Shown in pieces: positions 50,487 through 60,714 of a stretch of DNA of 64,000 nucleotides. Source of the stretch: Hepsetus odoe. Its lineage: Eukaryota > Chordata > Actinopteri > Characiformes > Hepsetidae. Numbering within the stretch: position 1 is the first letter of the stretch; every line of letters begins with the position of its first letter. The notes under the pieces were generated by a model. The model searched no databases. It worked only from the letters and a program-made list of their open reading frames with translations, and was not told where the DNA came from. The DNA lies in assembly GCA_017165825.1 (NCBI GenBank), contig CM029384.1:22769070-22833069 (forward strand), given 5' to 3'. Both the position numbers and the translations under genes were made by a program.

Positions 50487-53400
50487 ATATATATATCATA
50501 TCTGCTATTTACCACAGATATTAGCAAATCTGTTACTTACTGCAGATATTAGCATAGCTGCTAGTTACCACAGATATTAGCATATCTGCTATTTACCTCA
50601 GAAATTTGCATGTCTGCTGTTTACCACAGAAATTAGCATATCTGCTGTTTACCACAGATATTAGCATATCTGCTATTAACCGCAAATAGCATAATATCTG
50701 CTATTTACTGCAGACATTAGTATATCTGCTGTTTACTACAGAAATTAGCCTATCTGCTGTTTACCTCAGATATTAGCATATCTGCAATTTAGCACAGATA
50801 TTAGCATATCTACTATTTGCCGCAAATGTTAGCATATCTGCTACTTCCCACAGATATTAGCATATCTGATATTAGTACATTTACTAGCTATTTTACCTCA
50901 TTTCTTGGTATGTAGTGAAGTGAACAACCCTTGTCAATGACAACTTGTCATTGCGAGGTCAAAGTGGAGGTAACAGCATTTACCTCCACGTTAACAACTT
51001 TTACTTGAATGTTTGCCTAATTTAATAGAAAATTTACCTTAAGTACTTGTATTTAGTACTTGTATCAAGTATTAAATATTTGCATTAGTTATTTCCATAT
51101 TTACCACAAATAGGAGCATAATAGCCTCATGTTCCAGCATATTTACCTCATTTAGCAGCACATATACCTCATTTTCACTATATTTACTTCATTAACCTCA
51201 CATACTTGCAAATTTATCTCATCCACTGGCATATTTTTCATGATATGTATATCTTTACTAATGTACCAAACTTATTTACTTTAACTTCTTGTATACATAC
51301 CTCATTTACCAGCCTATTTGCCCCCTTTAATATTATACATACCTCATTTATCATCATTTTTAACCTAGTTATGTTCATATTTACCTCATTAAGGAGCATA
51401 CTTAGCAGTACCTTGCTGAAGGGGACCTCAGGGCAACCACATCTACTAGAGGGCTCATTTGGATTTTACCACCTTCTGTTTCACTATTGCAAAGGCCAAT
51501 ACAACAATATATATGAATATTTTTTGTGATGCAGTGTTGTACCCACTACCTGTCCCTACCCTTCATTGCTTGTCCTCTCATTTGTCTCATTTGTCTCATT
51601 TGTCTTGCTGTCTGTAGAAGGTGGATGGACAAGGACCTCTTAGGCAGGACACTGGTAATTTGGATGTATCGATGCTTGTGTACTTTGCTCCCTACCTCAC
51701 CTTTCCTTTGCAAACAAAGAGTCAGGTTAATGTTCCCTTTCGTTTGTTTTAGTGCAATCCAAATGGTGACTCTGATAAGCTAAATGGAGCAGTTATTGAC
51801 ACTGTAAATCACTTATATAATTTGTACCGTTTTCCCACCATAGTAATTATTATCATTACCAAACACACCACACACACAGTGAACCACAATGAAATTACAC
51901 CTCTGTATTTTACACACACACTCACACACTGTGAAGCAGGGGCCAGCTATTGAAAGGGCCCAGGGAGCAGTGATCGGCATGGTACCTTGCTCAAGGCAAC
52001 CAACTAGTCTGGATTTGGAGCCAGACCTTTGATCATAATTTCAACTCTTTAACCACTAGGCCTTTGCCCACTCATTTATTATTCTTTGTTGTGAAATATT
52101 GAGGTAAAGTCCTTGAGAGAGTCATCATGTGGTCAACCCCTCGCTCTCAGCGGTCTTACTGTGAATTAGCTTCATATGTTGATGTTTTTTTAGGTTTTGG
52201 TCGAAGAGCTGAACTGTAAGAAGGCAGAAGCAGGTCCTTGGATAAGGATCCTCACTACGAGAAGTCCAAAGCATCTCAGAAATGGTACTGACAGACCACT
52301 TTGAATATGTTCATAAAGGTTAAATCAAAACTTGATTCAGTCGGGCTTAAACAGGACAATGCCACATTAATACTGGAAACCTCTGGACCTTTAAGATCTT
52401 CAGAGAGGACCTACAGATTTTGATGTCTATAACGTTCTATCTGTTTTAGTTAGCAGAATCATGCAAGATCTGGGTTAGTGGGTAAACTCTGGGACCCCTC
52501 ACCTTCTCAGTGTTTCAGGTGTAACTGAGGTAATCTATATGAGTGGGTATAGTTGGGGAGAACATTGAGGGAAATTGAAAACGATATCTGCAAATATTGT
52601 TGCTATCCTCTTATTTTATATTTAGGTTTTGAGTTGAACAGTTTTTTATGGCTTTGCTTGTCAACTAATGCTACCAATAAGGAAGTGACAGACATACCAA
52701 TCATACAGTTTTGTAGATCAAAACATCTCCATAGGCCTTCTAGAAGAGTCTGGACCTTCTTACTAATTATTTTATATATAGTACTGTGCAAAAAGTTTTA
52801 AACTTAGGTGTGAAAAAATGCTGTAAACAAAGCGGCTTTAAAAATATAAATAATGATTGTTTTTATCAATTTACAAATACAAAGTGAACAAACAAAGAAA
52901 AATCTAAATCCGTCAATATTTGGTGTTTCTGCCTTTGCCTTCAAACTAGCATCAGTTCTTCTGGCCCCCTGAGGCTACAATCTATCATTGAGTGTATGTA
53001 GGTTATGAAGAGACAGAAGGATGTGAGAAACCTACATCTAAGTCTGTAGTGAGTTCTCCAAGATGTTTGGAACAACCTACCAACAGTTCTTCCAAAAACT
53101 GTGTGCAAGTGTGCCTGAAAAGACAGTACTCTTTTGGTAGGGTGTGGGTGCAAATATTGATTTAGATTCTCTTTTGTTCATTCACTACATTTTGTTGATT
53201 GATGAAAATAAATGATTCATGCTTCCATTTTTGAAAGCGTTCTTTGTTTTCCAAAACATTTTCTGTAAACACACACAGCTGCGTATAATATATGTTGTAG
53301 GGCGAAAACAGTGATGGCTCTGACACAATTGCTCACCTCGGGGTCTTAAACATGTTTAAATATATATATCTGAAATGTCAGTCTAAAACTTTTTGGACTT

Positions 53401-56400
53401 TTTCTACATTTTCCAAGACTAGAGGCCTCGCTGTAACAGTAATCCAGTGGTCTCCATAGTTGTTGGTACAATTTGTAGCCTAGACGATAGTCTTTCTAGA
53501 AGTGTTTATATTTCTGGTAAAAATTGATTGTTCTCATTTGGGGAAAAAGCTACTTTTGGTACCAACCTTTCTGAAGGACATTGTGTCCTTTAGAAGAGAA
53601 GTGTGATAAAATGATGGTAGAAATTGCTTGCCTAGAAATGAAATACGCTCTGGATAAGGCGTCTAGTAGCTCTGTAATATTGGGCAACATATCTCAATGT
53701 CCAGTAAAGTGTCCGAAACGGAAAAATATAAAAGTCTATCCTGTCTGATGACATACCCAATACACCTTTATAGCATAGTAATCTGATTTCGTATCAAATT
53801 TTGGTGATTCTGAGATTTCATGATGCACTAAAAAGATGTTTACGTTCATAGCCTCTATGTGATGTGATATGAACAGTGAATAAAGCTATGGTTGGTGATG
53901 TGTTTTCAGTGCTAATCCAGCTGGAGGCCGAGAAGGGCCAGTCTGTGTCTGAAATTATAGAGAAACGCTTTGGAGGAATCCTTACTGGGGATTTCAAACT
54001 GGGCTTACCGACTCTGTGAAGTAGGGTGTGTGTGTGTGTGTGTTGTGTGTGCTGTGTGTATTGTGTGTGTGGTATGAGAGTCTTTTTCACCAAGATAATT
54101 GGTCTTTGGGTTTTGTCTCTACAGTACACTGCATACAGGACCCAAATCTTTATTTGGCCTGGCGGATCCAGAACTTCAAAAAAGTAAGCTAACACGGTAT
54201 GAGGAAACATGAATGTCATGAATGTGTGTATGAGCATGTATGAGAGTGAATTATGGCAACATGAATGGAAAACACATTTAAGTAGGTATCAAATTAAGTC
54301 CACAATGATCCAAAGTGACAAAGTGGGAGTGAACTGTGGTCCTCCCACAAATGTGTTCTTTAGTTGCTGTTGTGAACTAGGACAGGCTTCACAAAACACT
54401 CCAGTTCAATCGGTAAAGCAGCTTGGTATCACTGCTGAAGGACCTCAAGGACGCTTGTGGGTGTTTAAGAAAGACCAAATGGGAACAAAAAAACAGTACA
54501 CACAAAAAAAAAAAAAAAAAGGGAACAAAAAACAGTAGGTGTAATTTTCAGCTCATTTCAGCTCTTTCCTAAATCTAAAACTTTGGTTCCAAAATCAAAG
54601 GTTTAACATATCTTGACTTATCTAATTCATCTGGAGTTTTTAAAGAGATGATGGCAGTCCTACATCAGAGCGTTTTTTTACACAATCAATGTAAAAGCGC
54701 TACATACAGACAAAGTGGTAGGACATTTACTGAGGCCCAGAAGGTTACAGGTTCAATCCGCTCCAGCTTATGCATTGGTTCACAGGCCAGAAACTCTCAA
54801 TCCCAAGTTGCTCCAGGGGGACTGTCCCTGTAAATAGGAAATGGAAGTTGCTCTGGATAAGAGCGTCTGCTAAAAATGTGTATAATACAATGTAGATGCT
54901 CGTCCCCATCACTGCTCCTGGTAAGCAGATAGGCTTCCCACTGCATGGTGTATGTGGTTAAATGCTGTCTATGGTTCTAGTAGTCACTTTCACTTGATTC
55001 ATGGTTTCTGAATATTATTTTTGGTGGGATATTTAGCTTTTGCTAGCTGTCTGTCATCTTTCAAACTACTTACAGTATTGGAGACAGAGGACAGTGTGCA
55101 CCACCAATTGTGTCATTTCTTATTTTACTCTGTAGATGTTAAATAAATATTAATAGCTTAATAATAAAAAAAAGCCACACTTACATACACAGGTTGCCAG
55201 TTCAAGCCTTCTTGGCTATATCCCTAGACAACAATGTGGGCAAGAGGGCAATCATAGATTGAACATAGCAATATTCGTATATGGTGGGATTAGACTCAGA
55301 TCAGAAGGTTATGGGTTCAAATCCAGTTGCAGTGCCTAAGTTTACTATGAAGTGAATACATTACATCACTGCTCTCCATGCAATGGGGTTCAAATACGGT
55401 GGCTCATCACTTACTGTTCTCAGTGTGTTCAGCAATTCCATTAATTTATTTCATGTTTGCGTTCATGGGGTTAAATCAGGTTTTGAAATCTTGTCCAGCT
55501 TAAAAAAAATCCAGTATAGATCTAGCTTCAGATTTCCATTTTCAAAAATGAATAGATGGCTGGGACTTACTAGTTATAATGTGTGTGTATGTTAAGGGAT
55601 CAGTGCTGCAGGGAGTGATGGTGTCCCACAGTGAGGAAGATCTACTGGCTGTGAGGGTGGCATACAAGCTGCAAACTGGGACGTCTCTTTATACTGCTTT
55701 ACAGGTATCTTTCTCTGCAGCCACATACACACACACACACACACATGATGTTCACTCACACACTCCCTATACTGTCTTACAGAGCTTGCAGGTTTTTTTT
55801 TTTATTTTAAAGCTCCTGTCACCAAAGACGTGTGACATTAGATGATCATCATATATATATATATATGTTTGACCACCATTGTTCTTCATAACAGGCTGAA
55901 ATATTGAGACAAGCTTTCTTGGTGTTTCTTGAAGTCGTCTTTAGGAATAGTTCTCCAGGCTTCTAGAAGAATGTTCAAAAGCTGCTCTTTGGACTCTGGC
56001 TGCCTTTAGTCTTTCTATTCTGTGGAGATGACCCCACACTGCTGTCTCTTTAACTGTCCAGACTGAGCTGAAGGAAAATAGAGACTCTTCCTCAACAACA
56101 CCTTAAACATACAAGTTCCTCTGACTCTTTGGAAGCAAAAAATGAAGAAATGAAGGATCAAGACCTTTAAACAATACCCCACATCAAAAGGGAATCTTGC
56201 TCTCAAATCTTTTGTAGGCTGTAATTAGACATGATTAGGACTGAGGCTTTTTTAAAATTTATTTAGTCCAAGGACTCTAAATCTTTAACACAGCAGACAC
56301 ATTGCTCCCAAGAATTTGTTACCATTATTCTCTTGTGTTTCTTTAAAAAAATGGCTGGATGAATGAGGCAATATGAAAGGTTTAGAAACAATCCAGGCAT

Positions 56401-56530
56401 TGAATCTTTTATTAATGGATCATATCTTAAAGCTAAACTGTTTATTTTTCATTCTCGATTCTTTTTGCAGAAGCATTTCAAGGGAGACCTCCTGCTGGCC
56501 TTGCTAGCTATATGCCATGCTGAAGACTAA
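46433..56530 (+). CDS. anxa9: Annexin, annexin A9-like (12 exons; one junction out of frame)
   Basis: Annexins are cytosolic four-repeat helical proteins that usually bind membranes through calcium. Seen: exons 46433-46465, 47247-47337, 47745-47833, 48342-48455, 49743-49833, 50138-50217, 51753-51803, 52194-52284, 53910-54015, 54125-54183, 55597-55704 and 56471-56530. They have the standard annexin exon sizes (about 90, 114, 91, 80, 50-60, 91, 59 bp), about 323 residues in all. Four repeats are recognisable. Assignment to A9 rests on the N-terminal WGTLG..R.F..F...KD, on EILCLRTPQQL in repeat 2, and on the ending ALLAICHAED. Only repeat 2 keeps a GxGTDE-type loop. Annexin A9 is known for degenerate type II sites. 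A1/A2 is the alternative. The junction after 54015 breaks the frame by one base, so this is a divergent gene, a sequence error or an incipient pseudogene. Confidence 0.82.
46590..47245 (+). repeat. Strand-asymmetric pyrimidine tract (TTC/CTT-rich)
   Basis: This is about 650 bp of C+T-rich sequence with many CTTCTT/TCTTC runs, occupying most of the first large annexin intron and running directly into the exon 2 acceptor at 47246. Confidence 0.9.
47247..47337 (+). CDS. anxa9: annexin exon 2 (repeat 1, first half)
   Basis: The exon is 91 bp, phase 0 to 1, with acceptor CTCCTCAG after a very long pyrimidine region. It encodes FWGTLGSVRPFAAFQPEKDV and ends AALEQK. The WGTLG block is the annexin A9-like signature. 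Confidence 0.85.
47745..47833 (+). CDS. anxa9: annexin exon 3 (repeat 1, second half)
   Basis: The exon is 89 bp, phase 1 to 0, with donor GTAAGC. It encodes DSITLVKILTSRNNAQRQTL. SRNNAQRQ is a hallmark of annexin repeat 1. The usual KGVDE calcium loop at the exon 2/3 junction is shortened by two residues (QK-DS). Confidence 0.87.
48300..48337 (+). repeat. GT microsatellite next to an annexin acceptor
   Basis: A GT run with two TATG interruptions lies immediately upstream of the exon 4 acceptor GTTACAG. Confidence 0.95.
48342..48455 (+). CDS. anxa9: annexin exon 4
   Basis: The exon is 114 bp, phase 0 to 0, with acceptor GTTACAG right after a GT microsatellite and donor GTAAGA. It encodes ELTAGLKKVLSGDLEALILS and ends HRLRQAME. 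It matches the 114-bp class of annexin exons. Confidence 0.9.
49072..49375 (+). mobile_element. Non-autonomous hAT element (304 bp)
   Basis: The termini CAGTGGTCCCAAACC and GGTTGGGGACCGCTG are inverted repeats. It is flanked by 8-bp direct repeats, GTCTAGAG and GTCTACAG (one mismatch). Its interior, with ACCGGTTCG and CATGAAACTGGTCCATGG, matches the common vertebrate hAT MITE type. Confidence 0.85.
49376..49545 (+). mobile_element. SINE fragment (second tRNA-like family)
   Basis: It has ATGGACCAAGAGTCCCACC, TTGGGTTCCTGAGCAAAAAT and CTGGATAAGAGCATCTGC blocks. The hAT element inserted into its 5' part, since the head is cut at the hAT boundary. Confidence 0.7.
49743..49833 (+). CDS. anxa9: annexin exon 5 (repeat 2 calcium loop)
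   Basis: The exon is 91 bp, phase 0 to 1, with acceptor TTTACAG. It encodes GAGTDEETLLEILCLRTPQQ. GAGTDE is an intact type II calcium-binding loop, the only good one in the protein. Confidence 0.9.
50138..50217 (+). CDS. anxa9: annexin exon 6
   Basis: The exon is 80 bp, phase 1 to 0, with acceptor TGGCAG and donor GTATAA. It encodes EYKRDLEKDLASETSGDFTK, then LLVALLK. This is the canonical 80-bp annexin exon with the E-TSGDF block. Confidence 0.9.
50440..50498 (+). repeat. AT microsatellite
   Basis: A TA dinucleotide run of about 55 bp directly precedes the 28-bp minisatellite. Confidence 0.95.
50495..50890 (+). repeat. Minisatellite, unit about 28 bp (CATATCTGCTATTTACCACA...)
   Basis: About 14 imperfect copies of CATATCTGCTATTTACCACA plus GATATTAG lie in the annexin intron between exons 6 and 7. 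It is followed to about 51400 by decayed TTACCTCATTT-type units that seem to derive from the same theme. Confidence 0.9.
51753..51803 (+). CDS. anxa9: annexin exon 7 (interrepeat linker)
   Basis: The exon is 51 bp, phase 0 to 0, with acceptor TGTTTTAG and donor GTAAAT. It encodes CNPNGDSDKLNGAVIDT, aligning to the linker between repeats 2 and 3. It was chosen over a possible exon at 51618-51654, which has the wrong phase and no annexin similarity. Confidence 0.7.
51850..52075 (-). mobile_element. tRNA-derived SINE, reverse orientation
   Basis: On the minus strand it has GGCCTAGTGGTTAAAGAG, a degenerate B box and CCTTGAGCAAGGTACC. It begins 50 bp after annexin exon 7. Confidence 0.75.
52194..52284 (+). 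CDS. anxa9: annexin exon 8 (repeat 3)
   Basis: The exon is 91 bp, phase 0 to 1, with acceptor TTTTTAG. It encodes VLVEELNCKKAEAGPWIRIL and TTRSPKHLRN. The KGTD calcium loop of other annexins is replaced by KKAEAGPW, so this site is probably dead. Confidence 0.82.
52780..53215. mobile_element. Foldback MITE relative
   Basis: It begins AGTACTGTGCAAAAAG and has TTCAAACTAGCATCAGTTCTTCT, AAACTGTGTGCAAGTGTGCC and TTTTGTTGATTGATGAAAATA, all shared with 9051-9380. The right terminus is lost. Confidence 0.75.
53910..54015 (+). CDS. anxa9: annexin exon 9 (3' boundary problematic)
   Basis: The acceptor TTTTCAG is at 53909. The exon encodes VLIQLEAEKGQSVSEIIEKR and FGGILTGDFKLGLPTL. The nearest donor, GTGAAG at 54016, leaves two bases over, whereas the next exon needs one. 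The alternative donor GTAGGG at 54021 gives the right phase but passes through an in-frame TGA at 54017-54019. A GT microsatellite begins immediately after. Confidence 0.7.
54028..54075 (+). repeat. Interrupted GT microsatellite after annexin exon 9
   Basis: GTGTGT runs broken by GTTG and GCTG lie 12 bp downstream of the problematic donor. It is a likely place for sequencing or replication slippage. Confidence 0.9.
54125..54183 (+). CDS. anxa9: annexin exon 10
   Basis: The exon is 59 bp, the exact size of the conserved annexin exon, with acceptor CTCTACAG and donor GTAAGC. In the annexin frame (phase 1 to 0) it reads HCIQDPNLYLAWRIQNFKK. In the frame dictated by the upstream donor it reads unrelated sequence. 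Confidence 0.8.
54690..54880 (+). mobile_element. SINE (second tRNA-like family)
   Basis: It has AGAAGGTTACAGGTTCAATCC, then CCCAAGTTGCTCCAGGGGG and GCTCTGGATAAGAGCGTCTGC at the tail. This gives the best-preserved tail of the family in the window. 54900-54995 carries the end of another SINE. Confidence 0.75.
55597..55704 (+). CDS. anxa9: annexin exon 11 (repeat 4)
   Basis: The exon is 108 bp, phase 0 to 0, with a weak acceptor (GTTAAG, little pyrimidine) and donor GTATCT. It encodes GSVLQGVMVSHSEEDLLAVR, then VAYKLQTGTSLYTALQ. About five residues of the KGxGT loop are missing relative to other annexins, so the repeat 4 calcium site is lost. Confidence 0.8.
55860..56200. repeat. Dispersed repeat (MITE-like) in last annexin intron
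   Basis: It has TGTTTGACCACCATTGTTCTT, CTCCAGGCTTCTAGAAGAA and TGCTGTCTCTTTAACTGTCC, then CTTCCTCAACAACACCTTAAA and ATGAAGAAATGAAGGA. The last blocks are shared with 7060-7115, so it belongs to the same broad element group. Confidence 0.5.
56471..56530 (+). CDS. anxa9: annexin exon 12 (C-terminus)
   Basis: The exon is 60 bp with acceptor TTTTGCAG. It encodes KHFKGDLLLALLAICHAED and then TAA. The KGD helix and the ALLA-C-AED ending match annexin A9 rather than the CGGxD ending of A1/A2. Confidence 0.88.
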   Translation, partial: KHFKGDLLLALLAICHAED

Positions 56531-56621
56531 CCAAGCAGCTGTTTTAAAGAGACCAGGGCTCTGAAATTAGAACAGGGCTTTTCATGTTTGGAAATGTAAA
56601 TTAAATATCCATTGGTTTTGA

Positions 56622-56627
56622 AATAAA
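56622..56627 (+). promoter_or_regulatory. Polyadenylation signal for the annexin gene
   Basis: A canonical AATAAA lies 92 bp after the stop codon, implying a very short 3' UTR. Confidence 0.6.
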
Positions 56628-56929
56628 AAAAATGGAGACACATCTAGGTGTATTCTGGACACAGTTATCATTAAACTTGGGAAGGTCAGGCAATCAAAGT
56701 GGGTGCTGATATGTTAAACATAAGAAGAGGGGGTTCATAGTATTCCTAAAAACCGACTAAACTGATAGCATGTTCCATTAAAAATAATAAAACTATATAC
56801 TATATAAAAATATATAAACCTAGATAAACACTAATATGTAGTTGAACCGCCACCATATAAGTGAGTGGAAGTTTAACGATGTCCAATGATCCTGAGAGGG
56901 CTATGTTGTCGGGCTTTGTATACTGGTAA

Positions 56930-59900
56930 AGGCTCAAAGGCAGAGCAGTCTCTAGGTGAGGAAGAGACAAGAAGCGGTTCAGAGGACCTCTGATGCACTT
57001 AAAAACCTTGGAAGACGTTTCCTCGCCGGACAGTGGAGCCTCCCTCTGGAGCCAGGCCTGGAGGGTGGGGCCCGCTCGGCGGCGCGCCTGGTGAGTCGGA
57101 CCTTTACCCATGGGGGCCGCCGGGCCAGCGAAGAACGCGTGGTCCCACTGTGGAGCTCACCACCTGTGGGAGGGCCAAGGGTCCCGAGTGCATTGTGAGC
57201 TGAGAGCGGTGGCGAAAAGCGGGGGGCCTTGGCAGTCGATCCTCGGCTGCAAGCTGGCTGGGGCGTGGGCGTATGCCTCTCTCTGGTGGGAAGGCCTGAG
57301 CGCAATACGCCGGTTGAGCAGTTCCAGCTGAATAGTTGGACTCCTCGGCCTTGCAGCTTGAACTCTGGAACCAGTCCTCCCTTGGAGGGCTGAGACTCTT
57401 TTCCACTCTGGGTTGCCACCGGTGAGCGCCGAGCAGGTGTGGGCATACTTATTGCTTACGGCAGCGCCAGTACATTGGGGATTTTACCTGTAGATGAGAA
57501 GGAGGTGGCGACCACACTCGCATAGATCGAAGACGGGTCACATGAGTGTTCATCTGCGGCTTATGCGCCAAAACGGCATTCTGGACTACCCCGCGCTTTC
57601 TGGGAATCTCTGGAGGCGCTAGGCGTCCTCACAGTGACTCTATCGTTCTGCTGGGGACTTCAATGCTCAGTGGTGGCCAGCAGTAACACCTGGAAGAAGC
57701 GTAATTGGAGAATGCTTCAGTCTGAACCAGGCGGTGTTTGGTTGTGGACTTTTTGTGCTCGTCGCGGATTGTCCTGCGAACACATATTCAGGCATAAGGA
57801 TGTCCACATGTGCACCTGGCACCCAGGACACCCTAGGCGCGGTTCGTGATCGACTTTTGTGGTGTTGTCATCGGACTTAACGGCCCCATGTCTTGGACCT
57901 TTCGGGTGAGAGAGGCGGGCTGTCGGCGACCATCACCTGGTGGTGAGTTAAGCCTGCGTTGGTGAGAGGGATGCTGGTCAGACCACCAGGTAGGCCCAAA
58001 GCGTGTCGTGAGGGTCTGAATCTGGCAGAGTCCTGTCAGGGACAAGCTGCAACTCCACCTCGTCCGCACTAACCCGCGTCACGGGGAGGTGGGATATTGG
58101 TCTGAATGGACCTTGTTCCACTTTTACTCCATTGTCAGCGGCGGCCGGGCTGGCCGGGAGGTGGTCGGTGCCTGTCGCGGTGGCAACCTAGAACCCGTTG
58201 TGGACACCGAGGTGGGGACTCTCATCAAGCTGAAGAAGAGTCCTGGGCCTTTTGACCAGTGGGGCTCGGAGGCGGCCCCCATTAGGTACCGACAGGCTAA
58301 GCGAATGCGGCTCTGGTGGTTGCTGAGGCAAAACTCGGGCATAGGAGGGTTTGGAGAGAATGTGAAGGACTTCCAGGCGGCTTCAGAAGATTCCTGGTCC
58401 ACCATCTAGTCTGGAGAAGCGATTTTGGTCAGCGCGGTGTATAGTGGGATGGTCTGCTCTGAGCCTCAGGCTGGGGCGTTGTGGAGTCCGATTGGGGCGT
58501 CGCCGAGGCCTCGGCAATTCCACCAGCAATGCCTTCGAGGAGGAAGCAGGCACCAGGGACATCAGGGTGGGCTCTTCCATCTCACAGAATTAGAGTTTGC
58601 CAAGGTGGTCAAAAAGCTCCCACGCCGGTGGCAGGGCTCCGGGGAGTGGATGAGATCCGCCAGATTCCCCTCAAGGCTCTGGTCTTTGTAGGACTGTCAT
58701 GGCTGACACGCCTCTGCAACATCGCATGGACATCAGGGATAATTGCCTCTGGATTGGCAAGCAGGGTGGTGGTCCCCCTCTTTAGAAAGGACCGGAGGTG
58801 TGTTCAGTGTCGAGGGATCACGCTATGGCTTCCAGAGGAAAGTCTATTCAGGGTCCTGAAAGGAGGGTCCGTGGATGGTGAACCTCCAGATCCAGGAGAA
58901 CAATGTAGTTTTTAGTCCAGTGCTGGAACAGTGGACCAGCTCTACACACCCTTGGCAGGGTCCTGGGGTGCATGGGGTTTGCCCAGCCAGTTTACATGTG
59001 CTTTGGACTTTGGAGGCGTTGACCATGTCCCTCGGGAGCTCCTGTGGGGTACTCAAGGAAATGTCAGTGCTCGGATTCCTGTTAAGAGTGTGAATCCCTG
59101 TACAACCAGTGTCAAACAGTCGCATTGCCGGCAGTAAATGGACCTGTTCGGTGAGGTTGGACTCATCAGAATGCGCCTGTCACGATCCTGTTCCTGCTTT
59201 TATGGACAGGATTTCTAAAGCGCAACCAGAAACGTTGAGGGGTCGGTTTGGTGGGCTCAGGATTGGGTCTCTGCTTTTGCAGATAGCGTTGTCCTGTTGG
59301 CCTCAATCATGCAGTGACCTTCAGCACTCTGGATCGGTTCGCAGCCCAGGTAGTGGCAGGCGGCTGGGATGAGAATCAGCACCTCTAAATCTGAGCCATG
59401 AATGCACTCATTCGGAAAAGGTGGGAATGCCTCTCTGGATTAGAGTGAGACCTTGCACAAGTGGAGAGTTTGAGAGTATCTTGGGGATGTGTTTCTGAGT
59501 GAGGGTAAAATGAAGCTGGCAGGAAGATGGGGCAAGCGGATCGAGGCAGCTTCTGCAGTAATGGAGCTCCATCGGTCGTCATGGTGAAGAAAGAGCTGAG
59601 CCAGAAGGCAAAGCTCCAATTTACCTCAGTCGATCTTCCTACCTCACCTGTGGTCACAATATGGTGGTGACCAGAAAAACAGATCATGAATACAAGCGGC
59701 AGAAATGAGTTTCCTCATGGGTGTCTGGACTCTCCCTTAGAGATAGGGTGAGGAGCTCAGCCATCCAGGAGGGGCTCAAAGTAGGAGCATGCTCCTCCGC
59801 CTTCGAGAGGAGTGAGATGGGGTGGCTGGGCATCTGATCCAGGATGCCCACCTGACCTTCCTCCTGGTGGGGGTGTTCCGGGCCCGTCCACGGAAGACAC

Positions 59901-60075
59901 CCCAGAGAAGGCCAGGACATGCTGGAGGACTATGTCTCTCGGCTGGCCTGAGGCATGAGATCCGCCCGGAGCTGGAAGAAGTGGCCGGAGAGAGGGGAAG
60001 TCTGGGCATCCCTGCTGGGCTGCTGCCCCGCGACCCGACTTAGGATAAGCGGGAGAAAATGGATGGATGGATGAT
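56930..60075 (+). mobile_element. Decayed near-full-length LINE (APE endonuclease and reverse transcriptase)
   Basis: It is about 3.1 kb, much more GC-rich than its surroundings. Fragments in shifting frames include an endonuclease (LSFCWGLQCS for the LLGDFN strand, then HMCTWH and the FVVLSSD region) and a reverse transcriptase (LFRKDRRCVQCRGITL, EEQCGF-type and VDHVPRELLWG blocks). The 3' end reads CGCGACCCGACTTAGGATAAGCG followed by GGATGGATGGATG. Stops and frameshifts are many, so it is dead. The exact clade (RTE-like) is not certain. Confidence 0.88.
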
Positions 60076-60714
60076 GTAGTTGGAGCCACATCTAAGTAGG
60101 CTTTGTGCCTACAGTTAGTTTTTAGTCCAGTTTTTATCTCAAGCAGTTTTCTCTAAAATTAGAGATTAGCAGAAGAGTGATGTAAGCCTGCACAATTGAG
60201 GATTTTAGCCCCTCTTTTGGCAATAACAAGCACAAAGTAAGAGATCTGCTTGGCTGCCATTCTTGGTAAGTTTTAAATCACAGTTAAAAACAAGGATAAA
60301 CAATGAAATAAAAATGTAGCCAGGAATCTTTGGCTGCTGTTTGAGTCTCTCTTGGTTTTCTCCATGTTCGACAACTCATCATTATGAACGATTGACCAAC
60401 CTACCAATGACCAATCTCCACACTTATAAAGGTTTCCTAATGCTGCTACACCTCTGCCTCTTACTGCTTGAAAAACTTTGAACCCTTACCAGCGTTTGAA
60501 GTTAATAAATGTGAAGGAGAACAAGCTACTTGTGCAATTTCAAGTCAGTGGAACAAAAAGGCTTATAGATCCTCTAAGTGTTTTACTAGAGCTTGTAACT
60601 CTGTTTGACTTGAAGCATCCTTTTTTTTTTAGCTAAAACATGCGATAGTGGAAAGTGAAAAAGTCCCATGATGGGATTTCTCACCTTTAGACAAAGCATC
60701 ACCTCAGTTCTGTC

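Noticed and set aside
50495..50890. Regular 28-bp repeats suggestive of a CRISPR array
   Set aside because: The units are contiguous with no unique spacers and lie in a vertebrate intron; this is a minisatellite.
51618..51654. Possible annexin exon with acceptor CTGTAG and donor GTAATT
   Set aside because: It would enter in phase 0 and leave in phase 1, breaking the join to 52194, and KVDGQGPLRQDT does not resemble the annexin linker. The exon at 51753-51803 fits phase and alignment.
57104..58915. Several 70-155-codon frames on both strands
   Set aside because: They are fragments of the decayed LINE; the GC-rich sequence has few stop codons.
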